Assembly: GCA_030590945.1 (NCBI GenBank)
Contig: JAUVBY010000009.1
Location: 1 to 37,942 of the forward strand
DNA: 37,942 nucleotides
From: Gammaproteobacteria bacterium
GTDB taxonomy: Bacteria > Pseudomonadota > Gammaproteobacteria > Arenicellales > Poriferihabitantaceae
Direction of reading: 5' to 3'
Below the pieces are notes generated by a model. It saw nothing but the letters and a program-made list of their open reading frames with translations, searched no databases and was not told the origin of the DNA. Positions 18,244 to 27,463 of the stretch are shown piece after piece (position 1 is the first letter of the stretch; each line of letters opens with the position of its first letter). The position numbers were made by a program, and so were the translations under genes.

Positions 18244-18709
18244 TGCACCCGAGATCCCGGAGTTTTTGCAATTCGCCTCAGATAATGACTTTATTCCAGA
18301 CGCCAGTGTATTTATAAAAAGGATTAAACAAATATCACAATATATTGATATAAAACAAAATAATATAACAGTTCGTCTGGTAGATGAGCCTGAAAGTCAG
18401 GCGCTCAACAAACAGTTTAGAGGCAAGGATAGCTCGACAAATGTGTTGTCGTTTCCCGGCGAGTTACCCGCTGACATTGATCCGGATTACCTGGGTGATA
18501 TCGTGATTTGTGCCCCGGTAGTCGAGCGTGAAGCACTTGAGCAAAACAAAGCGGTGGATGCGCATTGGGCGCACATGCTGCTACATGGTATTCTGCATTT
18601 AAAGGGCTACGACCACAATCATACTGCGGAGGCGCTGGAGATGGAGGCGCTGGAAAGGAAGATCCTTACTGCGATGGGCTATTCGGACCCGTATGTTGAA
18701 CCGCTCTAA
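18236..18709 (+). CDS. ybeY: Endoribonuclease YbeY
   Basis: YbeY is a zinc-dependent endoribonuclease involved in 16S rRNA 3' maturation and ribosome quality control. The frame is open from 18173, but the ATG at 18236 gives a 157-residue protein of normal family size (about 155). The metal site is complete: His117, His121 and His127 in [11 protein letters not shown]. The conserved [14 protein letters not shown] segment is at residues 61-73. The gene overlaps ybeZ upstream by 8 bases and lnt downstream by 17 bases. In many relatives corC/ybeX lies between ybeY and lnt; it is missing here. Confidence 0.94.
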   Translation: MIDAPEIPEFLQFASDNDFIPDASVFIKRIKQISQYIDIKQNNITVRLVDEPESQALNKQFRGKDSSTNVLSFPGELPADIDPDYLGDIVICAPVVEREALEQNKAVDAHWAHMLLHGILHLKGYDHNHTAEALEMEALERKILTAMGYSDPYVEPL

Positions 18710-20198
18710 AACGCTGGCGCTCAGTGGGCTGGCGGGGATTATTTACCCGTTTGGCTTTGCGCCATTTTCATGGTGGCCGCTTAGTCTGTTGTCGGTGGCG
18801 TTGATATTTCATCTCTGGAGTCGCACCGATCGCGCAACTGCATTGTGGTCCGGGACGGTTTACGGCCTGTTTGTCTATGGCATTGGCGTGTCATGGATTT
18901 ACGTAAGCATGGTCAATTTTGGCAATATGCTGCCGGTAATGGCGGTGATTGCCGTGGCATTGTTTGTATTTGTTCTGTCATTGTTTTTTATAGTGCCGGT
19001 TTTTATCTATACCCTGCTCGCGCCGCGAGTGAGCGAACAGCTGCGCGTGACTATTTTATTGCCAATACTATGGGTGGTTTTTGAATGGCTGCGCGGAATC
19101 CTGTTTACGGGTTTTGCCTGGTTATATCTGGGTTATACCGGTGTCGATACCTGGTTTTCCGCCTGGGCAACCATAGCGGGTGTTTCGGCGGTGAGTTTCG
19201 TGCTCGCCTGTATGGCAGGGCAGTTGGTGCATGTTTATCAGGCAGGAAAGGCTGCCCGTTTGAAGGGGTTGGTGGTCGTGGTAGTGCTGGCGTCAATTTC
19301 CTGGGGCTTACAATCAATACGCTGGGCTGAGCCATCCGGGGAGGCGTTGGATGTCTCTCTGGTTCAGGCAAATATTTCTCTGGCGGAAAAATGGCGGCCG
19401 GAAAATCGCGAGAATTTGCTGCAAACCTATCTTGCCGCTTCGCGCGCAATCAAACATACCGATCTTATTGTCTGGCCGGAAGCGGCCCTTCCAATGATTC
19501 TTGATGAGGTTCCGGAATCCTATTTGAGTGAGTTGCGTAATCTTGATGCCAGCCTGGTGTTCGGCGTTGTAGAGCGTGATGTTACAGCGTCGGGAGTGAA
19601 TCTGTATAACAGCCTGGTGGTGGTGGATGCGCAGAATGATTACAGCGACCCCCCGCAAACCTACAAAAAACGTCACCTTGTTCCTTTTGGAGAGTTTTTC
19701 CCATTTAAGCCTCTATTGGGATGGATATTTAGAACCTTTAATATCCCTATGTCAGATTTCACCAGCGGTGAGCGCTTACAGGGAAATGTATCGCTGAACG
19801 GAATCAAAATGTTGCCGACCATTTGTTATGAAGATGCCTATCCCGAGGATTGGCGCAGGCAGGTCGCCGATGCTCACATGATTCTGAATATAAGCGAAGA
19901 CGCCTGGTTTGGTGATTCACTGGCGCCGCATCAGCGCCTGCAAATGGCGCGTATGCGCGCGATTGAATTCCAACGCCCGGTAATTCGGGCTTCTAACAGT
20001 GGTTTGTCTACGGTTATCGATGCGCGGGGTGGCATTGCTGCGATTAGCCCGCAGTTCGAACCGGATATTTTTAGATCGCAGGTGGTTCCCATGCAGGGCG
20101 AAACACCGTACACCAGGTTCGGACAGTGGCCGTTGTGGTTGTGGATGGCCGGGTGTGTAATTTTTATAGTGTTGCGAAGAAATAAGAATGAAAAATAA
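18693..20198 (+). CDS. lnt: Apolipoprotein N-acyltransferase Lnt
   Basis: Lnt transfers the third acyl chain from phospholipid to the N-terminal cysteine of lipoproteins in the inner membrane, the last step before Lol sorting. The 501-residue protein has about six to seven N-terminal membrane segments, then a nitrilase-like periplasmic domain. The catalytic triad is visible: Glu263 (VWPEAALP), Lys326 ([11 protein letters not shown]) and Cys378 (TICYED). A last membrane helix is at the C-terminus ([16 protein letters not shown]). The first 17 bases overlap the end of ybeY, and the ATG at 18693 fits the conserved N-terminus. Confidence 0.96.
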   Translation: MLNRSKTLALSGLAGIIYPFGFAPFSWWPLSLLSVALIFHLWSRTDRATALWSGTVYGLFVYGIGVSWIYVSMVNFGNMLPVMAVIAVALFVFVLSLFFIVPVFIYTLLAPRVSEQLRVTILLPILWVVFEWLRGILFTGFAWLYLGYTGVDTWFSAWATIAGVSAVSFVLACMAGQLVHVYQAGKAARLKGLVVVVVLASISWGLQSIRWAEPSGEALDVSLVQANISLAEKWRPENRENLLQTYLAASRAIKHTDLIVWPEAALPMILDEVPESYLSELRNLDASLVFGVVERDVTASGVNLYNSLVVVDAQNDYSDPPQTYKKRHLVPFGEFFPFKPLLGWIFRTFNIPMSDFTSGERLQGNVSLNGIKMLPTICYEDAYPEDWRRQVADAHMILNISEDAWFGDSLAPHQRLQMARMRAIEFQRPVIRASNSGLSTVIDARGGIAAISPQFEPDIFRSQVVPMQGETPYTRFGQWPLWLWMAGCVIFIVLRRNKNEK

Positions 20199-20296
20199 GC
20201 CCCCGCAGTGATGTCCAGCCTGAGTAAGATTGTTATTGACCTGGCTCCAGAGGAAGGTATAACCACAGCTTAAAAACCAGAAAGGCCATTTGCAGC

Positions 20297-20326
20297 TTGG
20301 AAAGCACATAAATAAGGCGCTATAAT
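20297..20326 (+). promoter_or_regulatory. Predicted sigma70 promoter of bioY
   Basis: TTGGAA (20297-20302) and a perfect TATAAT (20321-20326) are separated by 18 bp. The -10 lies 31 bp before the bioY ATG, so the leader would be about 25 nt. No BirA operator was recognised near it. Confidence 0.7.
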
Positions 20327-20357
20327 TCGCATTCTTCAGAAACACAACACAATCCAT

Positions 20358-20954
20358 ATGCAAGCATTAACGAACACGACATCGCAAACCCTCAGCGATG
20401 TAATCTGGTCTGATAAATCTAATCAGTGGTTACGTTTTCTGGCCTTTGCGGTTGCAGGCTCTATCGCATTGACGATATCAGCAAAAGTCAGCATACCGGC
20501 CATCCCTGTACCGTTCACCCTGCAAACCCTGGTGGTATTGCTGCTTGGTTTTGCCTACGGCCCTACGCTGGCAGGCGCAACCGTTGGTCTGTACCTGTTG
20601 CAGGGCGCCTTTGGCTTGCCTGTTTTCCAGGGTACACCTGAAAAAGGTTTGGGCATGGTTTACATGATGGGTCCGACTGGTGGCTACCTTGCGGGGTTCT
20701 TCGTCGCAGCGGTGGTATGTGGCAAGTTGGCGCAAAAAGGCTGGGATAAGCGATTTAGTACCATGGCGCTGGGCATGGTTGTGGGAAATGCCATTATCTA
20801 TGCCTTTGGTCTGGCCTGGCTGGGAGCCTTGATCGGTTGGGATAAGCCCGTGCTACAGTATGGCATGATTCCATTTCTGGCGGGCGACCTAATTAAAATT
20901 GCCATCGCGGTTGTGCTGGTACCCATGATATGGAAACGCGTTAACCGAAAATAG
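20358..20954 (+). CDS. bioY: Biotin transporter S component BioY
   Basis: The 198-residue protein is the membrane-embedded substrate-binding unit of an ECF-type biotin transporter. It is almost entirely hydrophobic, with about six membrane segments. It shows BioY-family features: IPAIPVPFTLQTLVVLLLGFAYG near residues 48-70 and GPTGGYLAGF near 109-118. No bioM or bioN (energy-coupling units) is adjacent; solitary BioY proteins are common in proteobacteria. It has its own promoter upstream and an intrinsic terminator 25 bases after its stop, so it is a single-gene unit. Confidence 0.94.
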   Translation: MQALTNTTSQTLSDVIWSDKSNQWLRFLAFAVAGSIALTISAKVSIPAIPVPFTLQTLVVLLLGFAYGPTLAGATVGLYLLQGAFGLPVFQGTPEKGLGMVYMMGPTGGYLAGFFVAAVVCGKLAQKGWDKRFSTMALGMVVGNAIIYAFGLAWLGALIGWDKPVLQYGMIPFLAGDLIKIAIAVVLVPMIWKRVNRK

Positions 20955-20978
20955 CGTTAAGGCGATTATTAAGTAAAA

Positions 20979-21004
20979 GTGGCCCGGTTCAGGGCCATTT
21001 TTTA
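20979..21004 (+). terminator. Intrinsic terminator after bioY
   Basis: TGGCCC (20980-20985) pairs with GGGCCA (20992-20997) around a 6-base loop and is followed by a run of six T. It separates bioY from the tkt leader. Confidence 0.85.
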
Positions 21005-21036
21005 TTCACTTATGCTCACAGCGGGCAAATCCAGAA

Positions 21037-21296
21037 AATACAACAAACACTACCTTTTGAGGTATGCGATTTTGTGCTTAATTCATGGATAATGCTCGGT
21101 CTGAATTATTTAGCCTGTTTGTTGTATTAAATATACTGATTATTTTTGAACATGAAAAACAGGCATAGTCGCCGTGCTGTAACAGGGTGAAGCATGAGCC
21201 CTGTAATGTTCTGCTCTGTATATGAGTGAAATGAACGACCAGGCACAATGTCTGATGGTACGTTTGTCCTCGTGGCAAAATGATGTGCCGTCAGAC
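21037..21296 (+). promoter_or_regulatory. Candidate structured leader upstream of tkt
   Basis: Several inverted repeats are packed here. A perfect 12-bp outer stem (21037-21048 with 21117-21128) encloses two hairpins: TACCT/AGGTA (21051-21064) and TAATTCA/TGAATTA (21079-21085 with 21102-21108). The result is a three-way-junction shape. The 3' outer strand (21113-21120) can instead pair with AAACAGGC at 21157-21164, a mutually exclusive fold. Then come ACAGGG/CCCTGT (21182-21187 with 21199-21204) and a long hairpin 21250-21261 with 21285-21296 (two wobble pairs), extended inside by TTTGTC/GGCAAA. This last one ends 20 bases before the tkt ribosome site. No known RNA family was recognised. It may be a leader RNA, a small RNA or a DNA repeat. 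Confidence 0.4.
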
Positions 21297-21327
21297 TACA
21301 GATATTTTATTTATAGAGGAAACTTAG

Positions 21328-23337
21328 ATGTCAGTATCAAGAAGTGACAAAGCAAACGCAATCCGCGTGCTCAGTATGGATGCCGTTCAGCAGGCGAACT
21401 CTGGTCATCCGGGCGGGCCGATGGGAATGGCCGACATTGCTGAAGTGCTGTATAGCGATTTTTTGAAGCACAACCCGGCTAACCCGGACTGGATGGATCG
21501 CGATCGTCTGGTACTTTCCAATGGACACTCCTCTGCGATGCTTTATTCTGTATTGCATTTGTCCGGTTATGACCTGTCGCTAGATGACCTGAAAGCGTTT
21601 CGTCAGCTGCATTCTAAAACTCCAGGGCATCCTGAATACGGATATGCACCGGGTATTGAAACCACAACCGGCCCGTTGGGGCAGGGCCTCACCAATGCGG
21701 TGGGTATGGCGCTGGCAGAAAAAGTACTGGCCGCCCAATTTAACAAAGATGGCCACGATGTAGTCGATCACCGAACCTGGGTTTTCATCGGTGACGGGTG
21801 CCTGATGGAAGGAATCTCTCATGAAGCCTGTTCACTGGCCGGTACGTTCAGTCTCGATAAACTCGTGTGTTTTTACGACGATAATAATATTTCCATTGAT
21901 GGCAACGTTGATGGCTGGTTCAGTGATGATACCCCCAAGCGTTTTGAATCCTACGGCTGGCAGGTTATTGCCGACGTGGATGGTCATGACGCAGACGCAA
22001 TCAAGGCTGCGACCGAGGCGGCCATCGCGAATACGGATCAGCCCACGCTGATTTGCTGCAAAACGGTGATTGGTAAGGGTGCACCTAATAAAGGTGGCGG
22101 TCATCACGTTCACGGTGAGCCTCTGGGTGCAGAAGAAATTGCCGCGACGCGTGATAATCTTGGCTGGCCGCATGATCCCTTTGTTGTCCCTGACGATATT
22201 GCCAGCGCCTGGGATGCAAAAGCAGCGGGTGCCGGCTCAGAGTCTGCATGGGCGGATAAGTTTGCAGCGTATAAATCGGCATTCCCGGGCGAAGCAGCGG
22301 AACTTGAGCGCCGCATGGCGGGTGAGCTGCCCGGCAACTGGCAGGCGGAAGCGGATAAATTTATCGATTCAGTAAATGCTAAAGAAGAATCTCCGGCTAC
22401 ACGCGTGGCTTCAAAGGGCGCGTTAAACGGTTATGCTCCGATGCTGCCTGAATTATTGGGTGGTTCGGCTGATCTGACGCCGTCAAATAATACCTTTCAC
22501 GACAAAAGCGTCCGAATCAATGACGATCACGGTTCCAGCGAGATGAATTTCGCCGGTAACTACATTTCCTACGGTGTACGTGAGTTCGGTATGAGCGCAA
22601 TGATGAATGGTGTGATACTGCATGGCGGGTTCATTCCTTACGGTGCAACGTTTTTGATGTTCTCTGAATATGCGCGTAACGCACTGCGTATGGCGGCATT
22701 GATGAAAATTCAAAGTATTTTTGTCTATACTCATGACTCTATTGGTCTGGGCGAAGATGGCCCGACGCACCAGGCGGTTGAACAAATCCCAACCTTACGC
22801 ATGATACCTAATATGTCGGTGTGGCGTACCTGTGATACGGTTGAAACAGCAGTTGCATGGAGATTCGCTATCGAGAAAAAAGACGGCCCTTCGTGCCTGA
22901 TATTTTCGCGACAGGGGCTGGCATTTCAACAGCGTGATGATGCGACCATTGCCAATATCGCCAAAGGCGGTTATGTCCTGAAAGACACCGATGGAACACC
23001 TGATGCAATCATCATTGCGACGGGCTCTGAAGTCGCGTTAGCGACGGAAGCGGCAGAACAATCAGATAAAGCGATTCGCGTGGTCTCTATGCCGTCAGTT
23101 GATGCGTTTGAAGCACAGGATGCGGCCTACAGGGAATCTGTATTACCGGCAGCGGTAACCGCACGTGTCGTGGTGGAAGCCGCTATCGGCGATGCCTGGT
23201 GGAAATACGCAGGTATGCAGGGCGAAGTTATCTGCATGAACTCTTTCGGTGAATCTGCACCGGCCCCCGTACTATTCAAGCATTTTGGTTTTACGGTTGA
23301 AAATGTATTAAGCGCGGTTAATCGCGTTAGCTCATAA
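21328..23337 (+). CDS. tkt: Transketolase
   Basis: Transketolase moves two-carbon units between sugar phosphates in the pentose phosphate and Calvin pathways, using thiamine diphosphate. The 669-residue length is typical (E. coli 663). The cofactor motif runs from GDG (155-157, IGDGCLMEG) to NN (186-187). The early [18 protein letters not shown] and TTGPLGQG segments are conserved. The catalytic Glu lies in YGVREFGM, and the C-terminal domain carries [14 protein letters not shown]. The start has a good AGAGGA ribosome site. It leads the tkt-gap-pgk-pyk-fba cluster. Confidence 0.97.
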   Translation: MSVSRSDKANAIRVLSMDAVQQANSGHPGGPMGMADIAEVLYSDFLKHNPANPDWMDRDRLVLSNGHSSAMLYSVLHLSGYDLSLDDLKAFRQLHSKTPGHPEYGYAPGIETTTGPLGQGLTNAVGMALAEKVLAAQFNKDGHDVVDHRTWVFIGDGCLMEGISHEACSLAGTFSLDKLVCFYDDNNISIDGNVDGWFSDDTPKRFESYGWQVIADVDGHDADAIKAATEAAIANTDQPTLICCKTVIGKGAPNKGGGHHVHGEPLGAEEIAATRDNLGWPHDPFVVPDDIASAWDAKAAGAGSESAWADKFAAYKSAFPGEAAELERRMAGELPGNWQAEADKFIDSVNAKEESPATRVASKGALNGYAPMLPELLGGSADLTPSNNTFHDKSVRINDDHGSSEMNFAGNYISYGVREFGMSAMMNGVILHGGFIPYGATFLMFSEYARNALRMAALMKIQSIFVYTHDSIGLGEDGPTHQAVEQIPTLRMIPNMSVWRTCDTVETAVAWRFAIEKKDGPSCLIFSRQGLAFQQRDDATIANIAKGGYVLKDTDGTPDAIIIATGSEVALATEAAEQSDKAIRVVSMPSVDAFEAQDAAYRESVLPAAVTARVVVEAAIGDAWWKYAGMQGEVICMNSFGESAPAPVLFKHFGFTVENVLSAVNRVSS

Positions 23338-23366
23338 ATGAGACATCAGCATAACCCAGATGACGA

Positions 23367-23471
23367 GTAAAAATGATTAAAATCTCCCTGTTCAGCGTTA
23401 CAAATCTTGCGAATAGCTCGCTATTCACTACGAATTGCGCCTTGATCAGAAAGATTTTATCTCATTTTTCT
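23367..23471. repeat. Imperfect palindromic repeat between tkt and gap
   Basis: This is a hairpin of about 105 bases. The outer arms (23367-23385 with 23453-23471) match almost throughout. The middle arms (CTGTTCAGCG with CGCCTTGATCAG) match partly, and the tip is GAATAG-CTCG-CTATTC (23411-23426). The left arm carries TTCAGCGTT and the right arm TTGCGCCTTGA. The repeat after fba has related pieces at the same positions, so both probably belong to one repeat family. There is no T-run, so it is not an ordinary terminator; in mRNA it could stabilise the tkt 3' end. Confidence 0.65.
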
Positions 23472-23543
23472 TTCGCCACTGAGTTGTGCTGAGGTCTCAA
23501 ATCTGTATTTATATTTAATCTTAAACTACTCTGGAGTTAGAAA

Positions 23544-24545
23544 ATGACAATCAAAGTCGCAATTAATGGTTATGGCCGAATCGGCCGAAATATTCTGCGT
23601 GCCGTCTATGAATCAGGCCGTGATGATGTGCAAATTGTTGCCGTAAACGATCTGGGTGATGCTGCTGCAAATGCGCACCTGACACAATATGATACTGCGC
23701 ACGGGAAATTCCCCGGCACGGTTGAAGTCGATGGTGATGACATGATCGTCAACGGTGACCGCATCAAGGTACTGGCTGAACGTGATCCGGCTAAATTACC
23801 CTGGGGAGAACTGGGTATAGACGTGGTGCATGAGTGTACCGGTTTTTTCGCGTCTAAAGAAAAGGCCAGCGCACACCTTGCCGGTGGCGCGAAGAAGGTC
23901 ATTATCTCTGCTCCGGGCGGTGCTGACATGGATGCAACCATCGTATACGGCGTGAACCATGAGATCCTTAAAGCCAGTGATACGGTTATTTCGAATGCAT
24001 CTTGTACCACTAACTGCCTGTCGCCAATGGTGAAACCAATCCACGACGAAGTGGGCCTGGTACATGGTCTAATGACCACCATTCACTCATACACCAACGA
24101 CCAGGTGCTGACCGACGTTTATCACTCGGATTTGCGCCGTGCACGTTCTGCAACCATGTCAATGATCCCGACCAAAACCGGCGCTGCAGCGGCTGTGGGC
24201 CTGGTATTGACTGACCTGGCGGGTAAACTTGACGGTTTCGCGATTCGCGTTCCGACCATCAACGTGTCGCTTGTTGATTTGACCTTTGTCGCGGCTCGTG
24301 AGACCAGCGTTGAAGAAATCAACGATATTATGAAAAAAGCGGCGGACGGCAAGGTGCTGGCCTACAGCGATGGCCCACTGGTATCCATCGATTTTAATCA
24401 TACCCCTACAAGCTCTAACTTTGATGCCACCCTGACACGCGTCACCGGCGGAACACTGGTTAAAGTATGTTCATGGTATGACAATGAGTGGGGCTTCTCA
24501 AACCGAATGCTCGATACCACGGTTGCGTTGATGAACGCGAAGTAA
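23544..24545 (+). CDS. gap: Glyceraldehyde-3-phosphate dehydrogenase, type I
   Basis: The enzyme oxidises glyceraldehyde-3-phosphate with NAD(P)+ and phosphate to 1,3-bisphosphoglycerate, or works in reverse. The Rossmann motif is INGYGRIGR (8-16), and the Asp at the end of the second strand (AVNDLGD) favours NAD. Catalytic Cys154 lies in [12 protein letters not shown] and His181 in [10 protein letters not shown]. The last conserved stretch is [11 protein letters not shown]. The length is 333 residues. The ATG has GGAG 8 bases upstream. It sits between tkt and pgk, separated from each by a palindromic repeat. Confidence 0.97.
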   Translation: MTIKVAINGYGRIGRNILRAVYESGRDDVQIVAVNDLGDAAANAHLTQYDTAHGKFPGTVEVDGDDMIVNGDRIKVLAERDPAKLPWGELGIDVVHECTGFFASKEKASAHLAGGAKKVIISAPGGADMDATIVYGVNHEILKASDTVISNASCTTNCLSPMVKPIHDEVGLVHGLMTTIHSYTNDQVLTDVYHSDLRRARSATMSMIPTKTGAAAAVGLVLTDLAGKLDGFAIRVPTINVSLVDLTFVAARETSVEEINDIMKKAADGKVLAYSDGPLVSIDFNHTPTSSNFDATLTRVTGGTLVKVCSWYDNEWGFSNRMLDTTVALMNAK

Positions 24546-24600
24546 AAAGTAAACTTTCTGGCAGTCTGTCTCTACAGGCGGACCGCTGGAAAAACTCGGA

Positions 24601-24689
24601 GTAGGGTGGATAAGTGCAACGCATCCACCATATAGCAGCCCGCAATTTGGTGGATGCGCGCTGCCCATGTTTATTGCATGGCACCCTAC
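24601..24689. repeat. GTAGGGTGGATAAG-type palindromic repeat between gap and pgk
   Basis: The element starts with GTAGGGTG (24601-24608) and ends with the complementary CACCCTAC (24682-24689). Inside, GCATCCACC pairs with GGTGGATGC. This half-palindromic GGGTGGATAAGxGxAxCGCATCCACC form is a repeat type I know from intergenic regions of many proteobacteria. It lies between two co-directional operon genes and has no coding capacity. Confidence 0.7.
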
Positions 24690-24761
24690 GACTGTTGATT
24701 GAGTATCTAATCAAATACGGAGATCAATCCTTATTTGATTGAATAATTAACTGAAAATCTT

Positions 24762-25943
24762 ATGACTATTCTAAAAATGACCGGGCTTGATCTGGCCGGC
24801 AAGCGCGTACTCATTCGTGAAGATTTAAACGTGCCCATCAAAGATGGAAAAGTTTCTTCGGATAAACGTATTAAAGCGTCTTTACCTACAATTCGGCACG
24901 CGATGAATGCCGGCGCCAAAGTGCTGGTCATGTCGCACCTGGGTCGTCCGACCGAAGGACAGCCTGCGGCTGAGTTTTCCATGCAACCGGTGGCGGATTA
25001 TCTGAGCGAAGCGCTCGGTAAAGCAGTCCCTTTGATCACCAGTTATCTGGATAATGCGCCAGAGATGAACGATGGCGATGTGGTGCTACTGGAAAACGTG
25101 CGTTTTAATCCGGGCGAAAAAGCCAATGATGAAGTGCTTTCCAGGCAGTATGCTAATTTGTGTGATATTTATGTGATGGACGCCTTTGGCACGGCTCACC
25201 GCGCCCAGGCTTCGACGCATGGTGCGGGTCAATATGCTGAAACAGCCTGTGCCGGCCCTTTGCTTGCGGGTGAGCTTGAAGCATTAGGCAAAGCACTAAA
25301 TGGGCCACGGCGCCCGATGGTGGCAATCGTGGGCGGGTCCAAGGTGTCGACCAAGTTGACTGTGCTGGATGCCTTATCCAAAATTGTTGATCAATTAATT
25401 CCCGGTGGTGGTATCGCTAATACCTTTATTGCGGCGGCGGGCTTTAACGTCGGTAAGTCTCTTTATGAGGCCGATTTGATACCGGAAGCACAAAAGCTGA
25501 TGGAAGCGGCGAAAGCAAAGGGTCGTGAAATCCCGGTTCCGACTGACGTGGTCGTCGCTAAAGAATTTTCCGAAGACGCTGAAGCGACAATTAAGAAGGT
25601 CGAAGATGTGCTGGATGATGACATGATATTTGATATTGGCCCGGAGACCACGGCGTGTTTTGCCGATATGATGAAAACCGCTGGAACCGTGGTCTGGAAT
25701 GGTCCGGTCGGTGTATTTGAATTTGATCAATTTGGCGAAGGGACCAAAGGCCTGGGGCTGGCGATTGCCGATTCAGATGCCTTCTCTATCGCGGGCGGCG
25801 GAGACACGCTGGCAGCTGTTGACAAATACGGAATTGAAGACAGAGTATCGTATATCTCTACGGGTGGCGGTGCTTTCCTTGAATTTCTGGAAGGTAAAAT
25901 ATTGCCGGCGGTTGAAATGCTGGAAAAACGCGCGCAAGTATAA
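24762..25943 (+). CDS. pgk: Phosphoglycerate kinase
   Basis: Pgk transfers phosphate between 1,3-bisphosphoglycerate and ADP. The 393-residue protein shows the N-terminal substrate-binding signature ([18 protein letters not shown]), the basic-patch SHLGRPTEG and [13 protein letters not shown]. Further on are the hinge and nucleotide site [23 protein letters not shown] and [11 protein letters not shown]. No residues look altered. It is followed after 41 bases by pyk. Confidence 0.97.
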   Translation: MTILKMTGLDLAGKRVLIREDLNVPIKDGKVSSDKRIKASLPTIRHAMNAGAKVLVMSHLGRPTEGQPAAEFSMQPVADYLSEALGKAVPLITSYLDNAPEMNDGDVVLLENVRFNPGEKANDEVLSRQYANLCDIYVMDAFGTAHRAQASTHGAGQYAETACAGPLLAGELEALGKALNGPRRPMVAIVGGSKVSTKLTVLDALSKIVDQLIPGGGIANTFIAAAGFNVGKSLYEADLIPEAQKLMEAAKAKGREIPVPTDVVVAKEFSEDAEATIKKVEDVLDDDMIFDIGPETTACFADMMKTAGTVVWNGPVGVFEFDQFGEGTKGLGLAIADSDAFSIAGGGDTLAAVDKYGIEDRVSYISTGGGAFLEFLEGKILPAVEMLEKRAQV

Positions 25944-25984
25944 TCTTGTGGCACGAACCCTTAATATTTGAGTAATTCTATCAG

Positions 25985-27418
25985 GTGATTAGACAAACCA
26001 AAATCGTCGCTTCACTGGGGCCGGCAACGGATGATCCGCTGGTACTGGCGAGGATGTTCGAAAAAGGCGTTAATGTGGTGCGCATTAATTTTTCGCACGG
26101 CGATGCGGAAGATCACCGGGTGCGCGTAAAGCTGGTACGTGAAACGGCTAAAAAAGTAGGCAAAACTATCGCGATTCTGGGCGATTTACAAGGCCCGAAA
26201 ATACGTCTGGAGCGATTCAAGCAGCAAAAAATCATGCTGGTGTCCGGCGATGAATTTACGCTTGATGGCGCCCTGGGTAAGAATGATGGCGATGAGCTTG
26301 CCGTGGGGTTGACGTATAAAGCGCTGGCGGACGATGTCAAAAAAGGCGACATCCTGATGCTGGATGATGGCAACATCGTGCTTAAGGTTCTGGATACTGA
26401 AGGGCTATGTATTCGTACACGTGTTCTGGTAGGTGGGCCTTTATCCAACAATAAAGGCATTAATCTTCAGGGTGGCGGGCTGTCTGCCGATTCGCTAACC
26501 GATAAAGACAAACAGGATATCAAGCTTGCAGCGAGCCTCGACATTGATTTTCTTGCGGTGTCTTTTGTACGCAGCGCAGCCGACGTAGAGGAAGCGCGTA
26601 GCCTGTACCAGGCAGAAGGTAAGCTGGCCAGTATTGTGTCAAAAGTTGAGCGCAAAGAAGCGATTGACAACATTCTTGAAATTACGCGTGCTTCGGATGT
26701 GGTGATGATCGCGCGCGGAGATCTCGGCGTTGAAATCGGGGATGCCAATCTGCCGGGTGTGCAAAAACGCATTATCAAGCTGGCGCGTGAAAACAATCGA
26801 GTGGTGATTACCGCAACGCAAATGATGCAGTCGATGATCGAGAGCCCGATTCCAACGCGTGCGGAAGTCTCTGACGTCGCCAACGCGGTAATGGACGGGA
26901 CGGATGCGGTGATGTTGTCTGCGGAAACGGCAGTGGGCAAACACCCGACAAAAGTAATTTCAGCGATGTCGCGAATCTGTATTGCAGCTGAAATCGAGAT
27001 CGATCGTGAAAAACGCTTTAACCTTGGAGTCGAATTTGGCAACGCCGAAGAGTCGATTGCTATGGCGTCGATGTATACCGCCAACCATTTCCCGGTTGCA
27101 GCGATTCTGGCGCTGACCGAGTCGGGCCGGACCGCATTATTGATGTCCCGCGCGAATGCGCGTATTCCAATTTATGCGATGACGCGTAATAGTCCGTCAG
27201 CGCGTCGCATGAGCATCTATCGAGGTGTGACACCGGTAGAGTTTGATATTACGCAACTGGCAGCATCCGGTATAAACCGCGCTGCGGTAGAATGGCTGAA
27301 AAATGCCGGCCTGGTTAAGGAAGGCGAACAAATTATTATTACCCGCGGTGACACCTCTTCCGAGGGGGGCACCAATACCATGAAAATTGTGCGCGTCGGA
27401 GAAGTCGCGCTACAGTAA
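25985..27418 (+). CDS. pyk: Pyruvate kinase
   Basis: Pyruvate kinase converts phosphoenolpyruvate and ADP to pyruvate and ATP. The 477-residue protein starts at a GTG (IRQTKIVASLGPATDD follows) with a weak ribosome site. Substrate and metal sites are visible: RINFSHG, the catalytic Lys in SKVERKEA, and the signature VMIARGDLGVEIG. ATQMMQSMIESPIPTRAEVSDVANAV and DAVMLSAETAVGKHP follow. The C-terminal regulatory domain is of normal size. Confidence 0.96.
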   Translation: MIRQTKIVASLGPATDDPLVLARMFEKGVNVVRINFSHGDAEDHRVRVKLVRETAKKVGKTIAILGDLQGPKIRLERFKQQKIMLVSGDEFTLDGALGKNDGDELAVGLTYKALADDVKKGDILMLDDGNIVLKVLDTEGLCIRTRVLVGGPLSNNKGINLQGGGLSADSLTDKDKQDIKLAASLDIDFLAVSFVRSAADVEEARSLYQAEGKLASIVSKVERKEAIDNILEITRASDVVMIARGDLGVEIGDANLPGVQKRIIKLARENNRVVITATQMMQSMIESPIPTRAEVSDVANAVMDGTDAVMLSAETAVGKHPTKVISAMSRICIAAEIEIDREKRFNLGVEFGNAEESIAMASMYTANHFPVAAILALTESGRTALLMSRANARIPIYAMTRNSPSARRMSIYRGVTPVEFDITQLAASGINRAAVEWLKNAGLVKEGEQIIITRGDTSSEGGTNTMKIVRVGEVALQ

Positions 27419-27463
27419 TACATCAAATTCGTATTTTTATATATTTAAGTCGAGGAAACAAAA

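Noticed and set aside
18173-18709. Long form of YbeY starting inside ybeZ
   Set aside because: The 21 extra residues are out of family; the ATG at 18236 gives normal length.
20212-20274. 20-codon ATG frame between lnt and bioY
   Set aside because: Too short, without ribosome site or conservation evidence.
21037-21128. Known riboswitch class upstream of tkt
   Set aside because: I compared it by eye with SAM-, SAH- and TPP-type motifs and found no conserved core; left as an unassigned structure.
26467-27084. 205-codon minus-strand frame opposite pyk
   Set aside because: Shadow of a strongly conserved pyruvate kinase frame; no family features of its own.
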